A stretch of DNA of 11,660 bases from Nitrospirales bacterium (GTDB lineage Bacteria; Nitrospirota; Nitrospiria; Nitrospirales; UBA8639). The notes under the pieces were generated by a model. The model worked only from the letters and a program-made list of their open reading frames with translations, did no database searches and had not been told where the DNA came from. The stretch covers positions 1-11,660 of the forward strand of contig JAJDBO010000040.1 in the NCBI GenBank assembly GCA_029261305.1, given 5' to 3'. The position numbers were made by a program, and so were the translations under genes. Shown here one piece after another: positions 1 to 5,869 of the stretch (positions within the stretch are counted from its first letter, which is position 1; every line of letters starts with the position of its first letter).

Positions 1-986
1 TTGGCCCACTCAATATCCATGGGGCTGGGGCTACCACGTTTGGCGCTATAATGGTCTTCAATGATGCATCCCCACCGTGCCAGCGTGAGAATTTCTTCGT
101 CGGTGATGGCAAAGCGTGTTCGATCGTCTGGCGAGACTGGAACGTTCTTCACCATCTTGCTGCCGCCCACGTCGTAGATGAGTTTGAATTCCTTGCTTCC
201 ACACATCTTGTGAATGATTGGGCGAAACCCTTGTTTGAGCGTTGGCTTGAACACGTAATATTCATCCGGGTTGACCGACCCCTGCACGACATTTTCTCCC
301 AACCCATAGGACGCGTTAATCAACACGGCATCCTTAAACCCTGTTTCCGTATCAATCGTAAACAACACCCCAGCAGCGGCAAGATCGGATCGCACCATGC
401 GTTGCACGCCAATGGAGAGCGCCACCTTGGCATGATTAAAGCCTTTATCCACACGATAAGAAATGGCCCGATCAGTAAACAACGAAGCAAAGCACCGCTT
501 GCAGGTCTCCAGCAATGCCTGATGGCCTTGGACATTCAGGTAGGATTCTTGCTGTCCAGCGAAACTGGCATCAGGCAAATCTTCCGCTGTGGCGCTGCTA
601 CGCACCGCTACATCAAGTGATTCCTCATCTTCACCACCAAGCCGATCATAGGCCTCGACAATGGCCTGCTCCAAATCCTCTGGAAGGCTTGCTGACAGTA
701 TCGCTCTTCGCACCTGCCCCCCACGTTTGCGAAGATTGGTCAGATCCTGCGTGTTCAAATCCTTCAAAATTTCTGCGATGCGGTCATCCAGGTTAGTCTC
801 GCGTAAAAAATTCCGATAGGCTTGGGCAGTAATGGCAAACCCATTCGGGATTTTCACACCCTTGGAGGCGAGCTCTCGATACATTTCCCCCAAGGACGCA
901 TTCTTCCCACCGACAACGGGAATATCCTCGACTTTGATCTGCTCGAACCAGAGGATATAGGGATTATTGGTTTGGTGATTTTTCAT
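1..986 (-). CDS. ppsA: Phosphoenolpyruvate synthase (pyruvate, water dikinase), N-terminal part, cut by window edge
   Basis: The enzyme makes PEP from pyruvate and ATP in the cytoplasm, feeding gluconeogenesis or carbon fixation. The minus strand is open from an ATG at 986 to the window edge, giving 328 codons. The start of the protein reads MKNHQTNNPYILWFEQI. Hallmarks of the PEP synthase/PPDK ATP-binding domain are visible in order: VVGGKNASLGEM near residues 24-35, VRSSATAEDLPDASFAGQQE near 128-147, the stretch SYGLGENVVQGSVNPDEYY near 226-244, and MDIEWA at the edge. The phosphohistidine and PEP-binding domains would lie outside the window. No good Shine-Dalgarno precedes ATG 986, and the frame stays open some way upstream, so the exact start is less sure than the identity. 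The 249-base leader is hairpin-rich. A pyruvate phosphate dikinase is a less likely alternative, because the motifs fit the PpsA type. Confidence 0.95.
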   Translation of the reverse strand, partial: MKNHQTNNPYILWFEQIKVEDIPVVGGKNASLGEMYRELASKGVKIPNGFAITAQAYRNFLRETNLDDRIAEILKDLNTQDLTNLRKRGGQVRRAILSASLPEDLEQAIVEAYDRLGGEDEESLDVAVRSSATAEDLPDASFAGQQESYLNVQGHQALLETCKRCFASLFTDRAISYRVDKGFNHAKVALSIGVQRMVRSDLAAAGVLFTIDTETGFKDAVLINASYGLGENVVQGSVNPDEYYVFKPTLKQGFRPIIHKMCGSKEFKLIYDVGGSKMVKNVPVSPDDRTRFAITDEEILTLARWGCIIEDHYSAKRGSPSPMDIEWA

Positions 987-1080
987 AGCACAGTCTGGCG
1001 TTGTCGCTTTGACCTTTCTGGGCTTGAGGTCCTGGAGTGAACGAATTACCTTCTTTAGAAAATGGCCTCTTCCTATAGCC

Positions 1081-1097
1081 GCAGCATCTTATGCTGC
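1081..1097. repeat. Hairpin, 7-bp stem, 3-base loop
   Basis: GCAGCAT, CTT, ATGCTGC form a perfect inverted repeat 95 bases upstream of the ppsA start. There is no T-tract, so it does not look like an intrinsic terminator. Confidence 0.6.
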
Positions 1098-1114
1098 CAC
1101 CACGCGTGTCAGAG

Positions 1115-1131
1115 GCGCCATGAGATGGCGC
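1115..1131. repeat. Hairpin, 7-bp stem, 3-base loop
   Basis: GCGCCAT, GAG, ATGGCGC form a perfect inverted repeat with the same stem and loop sizes as the one at 1081-1097. Its arms differ in sequence, so this is similar architecture rather than a copied repeat. Confidence 0.6.
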
Positions 1132-1180
1132 AGCTACAAGAGACATACGGACGGCCTAGGCCAGTTTCATCCTACAAGAT

Positions 1181-1195
1181 GGCCCGCAACGGGCC
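1181..1195. repeat. GC-only hairpin, 6-bp stem, 3-base loop
   Basis: GGCCCG, CAA, CGGGCC form a very stable small hairpin about 40 bases past the stop of the upstream zinc-ribbon gene. On the minus strand it is followed by ATCTTGT, not a run of T. It could block 3' exonucleases or be part of the ppsA leader fold. Confidence 0.55.
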
Positions 1196-1235
1196 GTGAA
1201 GAATGTTCCAGAAATGTTTTCGGGGAACGAGCACA

Positions 1236-1598
1236 TTAATACACATCATATGGATCAAACTTTGTTCCTCCCGTTCCGGCTTCGCTCTTATGAGGACGAG
1301 AAAGTTGCTTGCCACAATTTGGACACTTCAACAAATCCCTTACGTTCTCTTCCGAAGGACTCACGGTCACCATTACCTGAGCGGGCCACGTACATTGACA
1401 CAGCACGTACCCTAAGGATTCTCCCATTTCTGCCTTCGCGTGCAGAATGGCATGCTCAACTTCTTCAATCTTTTTGACAACGGTTTCCTTATCTTCGCCA
1501 TCAGGCAGTTTATCCTTCGCCGCCTTCAAACCTTCCAGTGCGCATTCCAAAGCCGTCATCCCTTTGGTGTAGGCTTCTACGATTTTCAGCAATTCCAT
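1236..1598 (-). CDS. Small protein with helical N-terminus and C-terminal zinc-ribbon-like cysteines, function unknown
   Basis: This is a 120-residue protein I do not recognise as a named family. Residues 1-60 are charged and probably helical (repeated E, K, A, L). The second half has Cys67-x-Cys69 and Cys92-Pro-Asn-Cys95, the pattern of a four-cysteine metal site, with a Gly-rich tail ending FDPYDVY. No signal peptide or membrane segment is visible, so it is likely cytoplasmic. The start is supported by a strong GGAGG seven bases before the ATG. It begins 40 bases after the dodecin stop on the same strand, so the two are probably co-transcribed. Zinc (or another metal) binding is inferred from the cysteine spacing only. 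The Cys-x-Cys first knuckle is unusual for a classical zinc ribbon. Confidence 0.8.
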   Translation of the reverse strand: MELLKIVEAYTKGMTALECALEGLKAAKDKLPDGEDKETVVKKIEEVEHAILHAKAEMGESLGYVLCQCTWPAQVMVTVSPSEENVRDLLKCPNCGKQLSRPHKSEAGTGGTKFDPYDVY

Positions 1599-1638
1599 GT
1601 TTCATCCTCCGGTCATCAAACATTCCGAGGCCTTCCCC

Positions 1639-1833
1639 TTAATCCAACTGAAATGAAATTTTTGCGTTGATGCGAAATTGGACGATCTTATTCTCATCAA
1701 CTTTGGCCTCAAAGTCCTTAATGTAGATGGATTTGATTCCGTGAACTGATTTACTCGCTTGCGCAACTGCTTTTGCCGCCGCATCCTCCCAACTTTTGTC
1801 GGATTCCGCTAAGACTTCAATCACTTTCAACAT
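1639..1833 (-). CDS. Dodecin family flavin-binding protein
   Basis: The 64-residue product matches the dodecin fold in length and sequence: MLKVIEVLAESDKSWEDAAA at the start, then a helix (AVAQASKSVHGIKSIYI) and a C-terminal strand ending in VQFRINAKISFQLD. Dodecins assemble into hollow dodecamers in the cytoplasm that bind flavins (FMN, riboflavin) and some bind CoA; they are thought to buffer or store free flavin. The length is close to the usual 65-70 residues. The start is fixed by AGGAGG six bases before the ATG. A hairpin followed by six T lies only about 30 bases upstream of the start codon, which suggests either read-through from the upstream genes or an attenuated short leader. The downstream gene is the zinc-ribbon-like protein, 40 bases away. 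Confidence 0.92.
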   Translation of the reverse strand: MLKVIEVLAESDKSWEDAAAKAVAQASKSVHGIKSIYIKDFEAKVDENKIVQFRINAKISFQLD

Positions 1834-1862
1834 ACCCTACCTCCTCTTGAAATTTTATGGTT

Positions 1863-1901
1863 AAAAAACCTCTGGGCAACAAGACAAGGTCTTGTGTTGC
1901 C
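1863..1901 (-). terminator. Strong hairpin plus T-tract: intrinsic terminator or dodecin leader attenuator
   Basis: On the minus strand the arms GGCAA(CA)CAAGAC and GTCTTGTTGCC pair around a three-base loop, giving 11 bp with a two-base bulge. CAGAGG and then six T follow. It lies 71 bases past the stop of the winged-helix gene and about 30 bases before the dodecin ATG. As a terminator it would end the cytochrome operon; if a promoter sits just upstream it would be inside the dodecin leader. Confidence 0.7.
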
Positions 1902-1908
1902 ATCCCCG

Positions 1909-1914
1909 TTTATA
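1909..1914 (-). promoter_or_regulatory. Possible -10 box for dodecin
   Basis: The minus strand reads TATAAA at these positions. The sequence 17 bases further upstream (GTAATT) is a poor -35. If used, transcription would start near 1902, so the hairpin at 1875-1901 would be the first structure in the dodecin mRNA. This is weak evidence from one box. Confidence 0.25.
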
Positions 1915-1971
1915 TCTTTTGTGACCTTCCCAATTACTAAACTCTGAGAATCCATGGATCTATCACACTGT

Positions 1972-2235
1972 TTACTCTCGCAGTCGTAGCAAAGCCTTCT
2001 TTCCCTTCACAGTCAACGAAAGGTACCCTTGGCCCTTATGCTGTATGAGTCCCTCTGCGGTAAACCCCTCAAGAATCTCTGGAATTTCTTCATGATGCCC
2101 TAATACAAAATGGATATAGACCGCCGTCTCCTTAACTTCCCCACCTTGGTCCTGGAAATACTGAAGTACTTCCTCTCTGACAGCTCGGGGGAGTGTGAGG
2201 TTCTGGCTAGTTCCTGATGGTGTAGGCCGATTCAT
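1972..2235 (-). CDS. Small winged-helix-like protein, function unknown
   Basis: The 87-residue protein has no signal peptide. Its second half reads like the recognition helix and wing of winged-helix DNA-binding proteins: EIPEILEGFTAEGLI, then HKGQGYLSLTVKGKKALLRL, where an xxEGLI helix end, a Tyr-containing strand and a T-x-K-G-x-x-A-L helix are typical. This suggests a transcriptional regulator or a small wHTH module, but it could also be a structural domain in an uncharacterised family. It begins 12 bases after the stop of the lipoprotein cytochrome gene, so the two are almost certainly one operon. AAGGA lies very close to the ATG, with another AGGA about ten bases upstream. The terminator-like hairpin lies downstream. 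Confidence 0.8.
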   Translation of the reverse strand: MNRPTPSGTSQNLTLPRAVREEVLQYFQDQGGEVKETAVYIHFVLGHHEEIPEILEGFTAEGLIQHKGQGYLSLTVKGKKALLRLRE

Positions 2236-2247
2236 ATTCCTTTTGTC

Positions 2248-2634
2248 CTATGGCTCAATGAGTAACTGCTTCGGTTTGCTCCTGGCCTCATTCTCGTAGT
2301 CTATTTTTAATTGAAAAAGATGTTTGGTGATTAATTCTGCCTCGCCTGGCGGCATCGTATTAAATGCTGGCATCAATCTATTATGATTGGAGTCAGTGGT
2401 AATGTACGTGATGATTTCTTGTGGACTCTTTTGAGTCAGGATGTTTGCCGGCAGGGAATCAAACAGTATTCCTGTTCCATCCTCCCTGTGACACTCAGCA
2501 CAATGATGATTGTACAGTTCTTCTCCTGTGGTTAAATCGGGATGATCGTGCCGTTCCCCAGAGCACCCCCAGGCACTCATGATGATACAGACACAAATCC
2601 AAAAGAGGGTTCTAGGTATTCGCTGGGATTTCAT
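2248..2634 (-). CDS. Lipoprotein c-type cytochrome, single haem
   Basis: A small electron carrier predicted to be anchored in a membrane facing the periplasm. Of its 128 residues, 1-23 form a signal peptide with a hydrophobic core (LFWICVCIIM), ending in the lipobox-like SAWGC with Cys24 as the lipidation site. The haem c attachment motif is CAECH at 45-49. Met88 in RLMPAF is the likely sixth ligand, and a second Met follows at 94. The fold fits class I cytochrome c. The start is supported by AGGAGAG eight bases before the ATG. It is followed after 12 bases by the winged-helix gene. Its redox partner cannot be told from the sequence; the other two cytochromes nearby are soluble, so it may receive electrons from them or pass electrons to them. 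Confidence 0.92.
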   Translation of the reverse strand: MKSQRIPRTLFWICVCIIMSAWGCSGERHDHPDLTTGEELYNHHCAECHREDGTGILFDSLPANILTQKSPQEIITYITTDSNHNRLMPAFNTMPPGEAELITKHLFQLKIDYENEARSKPKQLLIEP

Positions 2635-2750
2635 TTTTTAAACTCTCCTGTTAGTTCCAACCTGCGACTTTTCCTCTTTACCTGAGAATACCCATTACTT
2701 TTTCTCCAGATTCACTTCATCAACCACCAGGGGGAGCAGGCCTCTCTATT

Positions 2751-2763
2751 TGTGCTCTGCACA
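2751..2763. repeat. Small hairpin, 5-bp stem, 3-base loop
   Basis: TGTGC, TCT, GCACA lies ten bases past the stop of the acidic-protein gene (minus strand). No T-tract follows, so it is at most a weak transcript-end or pause element. Confidence 0.35.
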
Positions 2764-2772
2764 TGACTTATT

Positions 2773-3123
2773 TTAGTGTCTTTGACGTGCCTGCAATTCA
2801 GCTAAGCCTTGTTCCAATACTCCCTTGCGTTGTTGAAGACTTTGGTGGGCTATATCCTGATCGCCATCTAATTGCGCTTCCTCTTGTAAATTGATTAACC
2901 CGCCGGCCTCCCCGAGTTGGGCATAGGCATAGGCTTGAAAAATTTCCGAGGGATTTCCAAACGCATCCGCTAATACTGATCCGGTTTCCACATCAAATGC
3001 GTTAAGGTCTTCCTCCGATGCCTCCACGGAAAGAAAGTTTTTGAATTTATCAAGCTGGCGTTGAAGGCGACTAATGGCCTCTTCGGGAGAAAGTCTTGGT
3101 TTAGATGGGTTTTCTTTGTTCAT
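2773..3123 (-). CDS. Acidic helical protein, function unknown
   Basis: I do not recognise this 116-residue protein. It has no signal peptide, no cysteine and no membrane segment. Most of it is predicted helical and rich in Glu, Gln, Leu and Ala, with segments such as EEAISRLQRQLDKFKNFL near the start and QQRKGVLEQGLAELQARQRH at the end that could form coiled coils. The chosen ATG at 3123 has GGAGG five bases upstream. An in-frame ATG at 3135 would add MEEN, but then the ribosome site would sit inside the coding region. It lies between two exported cytochromes on the same strand (66 bases after the first, 138 before the second), yet is itself probably cytoplasmic. A role linked to the cytochromes is only suggested by position. 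Confidence 0.75.
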   Translation of the reverse strand: MNKENPSKPRLSPEEAISRLQRQLDKFKNFLSVEASEEDLNAFDVETGSVLADAFGNPSEIFQAYAYAQLGEAGGLINLQEEAQLDGDQDIAHQSLQQRKGVLEQGLAELQARQRH

Positions 3124-3189
3124 GTTCTCCTCCATGTTTTACTCACATTCTCATTGACTCTTAATTTTTCAGATCGACCCTTTCCTTGA

Positions 3190-3639
3190 TCACAGTTCCT
3201 GAATGGACTCCAAATACACGAGCAACTGCCACAATCTGCCTCGCACTTGGTCACGCCAATCCGTCGGACCATGGCCTTCGTCTTCGGGAATTTGAAACCA
3301 ATTGCCCCAAGCGGGCATTTCTCGGGGACCGTGTTGGGCGATAGCTTCCCTTCCATCAATCATTCGGTAAACTCGCCAGAAGGGAAACACTCCTTTATTT
3401 TTTTTAGATAATACCGTGAGGTTGGCGGGGTTTCCGAGCAAATGTGAGGTCATTGGGCCGGTGCCCTGCGCATTGGTTCCATGACAGGCGGCACAATGCT
3501 GCACAAACAGTTCACGGCCCCCTTTCCGAACCTCTTCCTGTGCCCAAGCATCAGTCGGAAGGCTGCCGCCACCAAGGACCATTGCCCACCCCGCTACACA
3601 AAAAAAGAGGAGGTTTTTTGGAGAGATGATGTGGGTCAT
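3190..3639 (-). CDS. Periplasmic c-type cytochrome, single haem
   Basis: A 149-residue exported electron carrier. Residues 1-33 form a Sec signal peptide (LLFFCVAGWAMVLGG core) with probable cleavage at AWA|QE. The haem motif is CAACH at 49-53, followed by GTNAQGTGPM, a loop common in class I cytochromes c. Met108 in REMPAWG is the likely axial ligand. A 25-residue insertion between that Met and the final helix (GNWFQIPEDEGHGPTDWRDQ) is longer than in small cytochromes. The ATG has AAAGGA seven bases upstream. It is the first gene of its group, after a 457-base gap, and the acidic-protein gene follows. Confidence 0.92.
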   Translation of the reverse strand: MTHIISPKNLLFFCVAGWAMVLGGGSLPTDAWAQEEVRKGGRELFVQHCAACHGTNAQGTGPMTSHLLGNPANLTVLSKKNKGVFPFWRVYRMIDGREAIAQHGPREMPAWGNWFQIPEDEGHGPTDWRDQVRGRLWQLLVYLESIQEL

Positions 3640-3842
3640 AAACTAATCCTTTCCCCCTTGCTAAAGATCCAAACCCAATACTTTTCTCTGAATGCTGCAC
3701 GAGGAACTTTTTGTAAAGACCCTCCAGGGTTTTGATCTTCCAATTTAAGTTCCTTATCAATTTATTATTCATATTTCATGCCATTTCATTTCGCCGAAAA
3801 CCTATGCCCCTAAGCTTTCTGAAAAATCGGGAAGGCCCATTA

Positions 3843-3868
3843 GTCCACATTTTTGAGAAAACGTGGAC
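3843..3868. repeat. Imperfect inverted repeat, possible operator or hairpin
   Basis: GTCCAC at 3843-3848 pairs with GTGGAC at 3863-3868. After one mismatch, TTTT pairs with AAAA around a four-base loop. It is about 200 bases upstream of the cytochrome start at 3639 and has no T-tract outside the stem. Confidence 0.5.
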
Positions 3869-4053
3869 CCCAAATGCGCCATTTTCGAAAAGGCATCGCT
3901 CTCAGCCAAACCAACATTGAGATGGAAAGCCAATGAGCGAGGAAAACAAAATGGTGTGTTTTAGGAAACGCGAGGGAATATCAGGTGGAAGTTCGCGGCT
4001 GACAGAACAAAAATGGTATGGTCTCGGAACCTCATAATGAGACCTCTTTGAGA

Positions 4054-4083
4054 AAAAAACTAAAAAAATTCCCATGGCTTGGG
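4054..4083 (-). terminator. Weak intrinsic terminator after cytochrome c gene
   Basis: On the minus strand CCCA, AGCCA, TGGG form a short hairpin followed by AA, seven T, AG and seven more T, beginning 14 bases past the stop codon at 4097. The stem is only 4 bp, but the double T-run and position fit an intrinsic terminator. Confidence 0.5.
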
Positions 4084-4096
4084 TTTCATTTAGGAA

Positions 4097-4471
4097 TCAT
4101 TGCACTCGGGCAATGGCTTTGAATGGAGCCAGAAACCGGATATATTCCAGCACGTCCCACATTTGACTTTCCGTGAGTCGATCTCTCCATCCATGCATAG
4201 GACTGTAGATGCTTCCATGGGCAATAATCATGTACAGCTCAACATCAGATTTCAGTCGGGATTGGCCAGACAAGAGATTGGCCGGAGGTACGGTCAAATA
4301 CGCGGCTTCGGGGCCATCACCACTTCCACCAATCCCGTGGCATCGAAGACAATGTTGTTGATAAATCGCCTCTCCGCTTTTGAGATCGCCCTGTCGATCC
4401 TGCGCGAAAACCAAAGACCCTGTCATGCCTAGCAATACTATCCACAACAGAAGAAACATTCTTTTTCTCAT
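4097..4471 (-). CDS. Periplasmic c-type cytochrome, single haem
   Basis: A 124-residue exported class I cytochrome c. The chosen ATG at 4471 gives a classic Sec signal peptide: MRKRMF, hydrophobic core LLLWIVLLGMTGSL, and cleavage at VFA|Q (residue 23). GAAGG lies eight bases upstream. The haem motif is CLRCH at 41-45 and Met92 in SPMHGW is the likely axial ligand; the last helix contains MWDVLEYIR. An in-frame GTG at 4516 has a GGAGG nearby and overlaps the stop of the DUF2934 gene by seven bases. Using it would add 15 polar residues before the signal peptide, so I prefer ATG 4471, but coupled translation from GTG remains possible. The gene is the last of a three-gene group with the sugar nucleotidyltransferase and the DUF2934 protein. 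Confidence 0.9.
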   Translation of the reverse strand: MRKRMFLLLWIVLLGMTGSLVFAQDRQGDLKSGEAIYQQHCLRCHGIGGSGDGPEAAYLTVPPANLLSGQSRLKSDVELYMIIAHGSIYSPMHGWRDRLTESQMWDVLEYIRFLAPFKAIARVQ

Positions 4472-4509
4472 GATAGATGCCTTCATCGGTTTAATCGAAG
4501 ATGAGTCGG

Positions 4510-4815
4510 TTAACACCCTTCCTCCAATACCTGTCGTTCAGCCTCGAACCAATCTTCCAGATCCATTCCATGGTGTCCACCCCGATGCGTGTAGAATTCA
4601 TGGGCTCTGTCGGCAATACGGGCTTGAAGGTGTGGAGAATCGGAAGGCGGTCCGCCTGGACCCACAGCGGAGATAGTTGCTGTTTTACTTCCCGAACGAG
4701 GAGCTGTCCGGGATGTGGAAACTTTTTTATTAACCACCAGGGTTTTAGTCTTCCCAGAAATCAAGGAAGTCCCCTTGGGTTTATCGGACGTTGAAGTCAT
4801 TTTTTTTGCCATCAT
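4510..4815 (-). CDS. DUF2934 domain protein
   Basis: A 101-residue basic, low-complexity N-terminal half (Lys, Ser, Thr rich, about residues 1-60) is followed by the short DUF2934 signature: ARIADRAHEFYTHRGGHHGM, then DLEDWFEAERQVLEE at the end. DUF2934 is a roughly 40-residue helical domain of unknown role, often found in Nitrospira, Acidobacteria and proteobacterial genomes. The ATG overlaps the TGA of the nucleotidyltransferase gene by four bases (ATGA), which indicates translational coupling. No cysteine, signal peptide or membrane segment is visible. The basic tail might bind nucleic acid, but that is a guess. The next gene is an exported cytochrome. Confidence 0.88.
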   Translation of the reverse strand: MMAKKMTSTSDKPKGTSLISGKTKTLVVNKKVSTSRTAPRSGSKTATISAVGPGGPPSDSPHLQARIADRAHEFYTHRGGHHGMDLEDWFEAERQVLEEGC

Positions 4816-5798
4816 TGTACCCCCATCAACTGTTTTGCTGGTATATCGAGTGGTTCAGATATTCCAAGGTGCTTTCGATCGAAAGAAGGCTTCCCCCCAA
4901 TTTGGGTCAATGTTTCCGCAATACGCGCAGGATGCCCCCAATCGCTCCAGATCACATCTTCAAGTTTAACAACTCCGACTCGCTCAGGAACCCGTTGCAA
5001 CAGGTCAGATGAAAAATTCCGTAATGGCATGTCATGGTAGATAGCCTCAAGAGTAGAACCCTCTCGTGATGTACCAATGGCTTCAGCCAAATGTTCAAAA
5101 CGCGCCATCACCTCAGGAAAGCGTTCCCATCCCAAACGCCACAACAGGTCTACCTTCCCAGCCATCACCATCGTATTCCAGAGCGCGCCTCCAGAAAGGG
5201 CTTCGACCGCCGTAAACCGATCCGGTTTTTCAAGAAACGTCTTTACCGCTTTGACCGGAACCCCCTCGGACAACCCGAGGATTTCGCCAGGCTCAATCCA
5301 TCCGTATTCAATCTCAATATTCGTCGGAGTCACCCCAAGGAGAACAAGGCGATTAGTAAGCCAATTCGTAGCATTGGCAGCTTTGCGAACCTGAATCAAG
5401 AATCGATCTTCCGGAAAAATAAAATGATCAGCCGGAAAAAGGACAATCGTTGCCCCAGCATCCCAAGCCCGCACATAGGTCAACGGAAGGAACACACCAG
5501 CCACGGTATCACAATTTTGCGGCTGGAAAATAACCTTGCCTCCTCCCTCTTTCCCCAGATGATTCCAGGCAACTTGATGATGCTGCTTAGCCATCACGGT
5601 CACTTTTCGTTTAGGGCCTGCCAATTGATCCGCACGATCCCAGGTATGCTGGAGCATCGACCGAGTCCCCACAAAGGAACAATATTGTTTCGGAAGATGA
5701 TAACCCAACCACCGTTCAATGAATGGCCGGGTTCGTTCCCCCTCCCCACCAGCCAAAACTACGGACCAGAGAGTGGGATCTGAATGTTCGTTCACCAT
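4812..5798 (-). CDS. Sugar-phosphate nucleotidyltransferase, mannose-1-phosphate guanylyltransferase type
   Basis: The 328-residue product is a cytoplasmic NTP transferase that would make a nucleotide sugar (most likely GDP-mannose from mannose-1-phosphate and GTP) for polysaccharide or glycan synthesis. Visible motifs are VVLAGGEGERTRPF at 13-26 (nucleotide-binding signature), PKQY at 36-39, the metal-binding FPADHF at 121-126, FLEKP at 188-192 and LWNTMV at 206-211. The family's usual EPQNRNTAPG appears here as QPQNCDTVAG. The C-terminal phosphomannose isomerase domain of longer ManC proteins is absent, so this is the short form. The ATG has GAGGAG five bases upstream. It begins an overlapping group with the DUF2934 and cytochrome genes. 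The exact sugar and nucleotide cannot be fixed from sequence alone. Confidence 0.87.
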   Translation of the reverse strand: MVNEHSDPTLWSVVLAGGEGERTRPFIERWLGYHLPKQYCSFVGTRSMLQHTWDRADQLAGPKRKVTVMAKQHHQVAWNHLGKEGGGKVIFQPQNCDTVAGVFLPLTYVRAWDAGATIVLFPADHFIFPEDRFLIQVRKAANATNWLTNRLVLLGVTPTNIEIEYGWIEPGEILGLSEGVPVKAVKTFLEKPDRFTAVEALSGGALWNTMVMAGKVDLLWRLGWERFPEVMARFEHLAEAIGTSREGSTLEAIYHDMPLRNFSSDLLQRVPERVGVVKLEDVIWSDWGHPARIAETLTQIGGKPSFDRKHLGISEPLDIPAKQLMGVQ

Positions 5799-5835
5799 AA
5801 CAACTCCTCACGCGTAAGAGATTAGGCCAGAACCC

Positions 5836-5852
5836 AACAACTTCTAGTTGTT
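5836..5852. repeat. Hairpin, 7-bp stem, 3-base loop
   Basis: AACAACT, TCT, AGTTGTT is a perfect inverted repeat between the 75-residue protein gene and the nucleotidyltransferase gene. On the minus strand no T-run follows (GGGTTC), so termination is uncertain. It lies about 40 bases upstream of the nucleotidyltransferase ATG. Confidence 0.5.
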
Positions 5853-5869
5853 CGTGTATAATTCTTTCA

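Larger units (their letters stand above)
987..1235. other. Intergenic leader of ppsA with a row of compact hairpins
   Basis: No convincing gene is seen here. Four perfect inverted repeats follow one another: 1081-1097 (7-bp stem, 3-base loop), 1115-1131 (7-bp stem, 3-base loop), a 10-bp palindrome at 1153-1162, and 1181-1195 (6-bp stem, 3-base loop). A short minus-strand open frame of about 60 codons crosses the region. It shows no recognisable motif and overlaps the ppsA start in another frame, so I leave it out. Confidence 0.6.
3640..4096. other. 457-base intergenic region with several inverted repeats
   Basis: No gene is supported on either strand; the open frames that cross it lack motifs and ribosome sites. 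It must hold the end of the upstream cytochrome transcript and the promoter of the next one. I see a probable terminator at 4054-4083, an imperfect 26-base hairpin at 3843-3868, a TTTTCGAAAA palindrome at 3882-3891 inside GCC/GGC arms, and GGTCTC/GAGACC arms at 4020-4044. No clear -35/-10 pair stands out. Confidence 0.6.

Noticed and set aside
51..620. Plus-strand open frame of 189 codons
   Set aside because: It lies antisense to the PEP synthase gene, whose minus-strand frame has clear family motifs throughout; the plus frame shows none.
964..1146. Minus-strand open frame of 60 codons overlapping the ppsA start
   Set aside because: It has no motif, contains the leader hairpins as coding sequence, and overlaps the better supported ppsA frame.
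4259..4280. Direct repeat GATTGGCC ... GATTGGCC
   Set aside because: It is eight bases long and lies within the cytochrome coding sequence, so it is most likely chance.
5091..5783. Plus-strand open frame of 230 codons
   Set aside because: It is the antisense shadow of the nucleotidyltransferase gene and has no recognisable motif.
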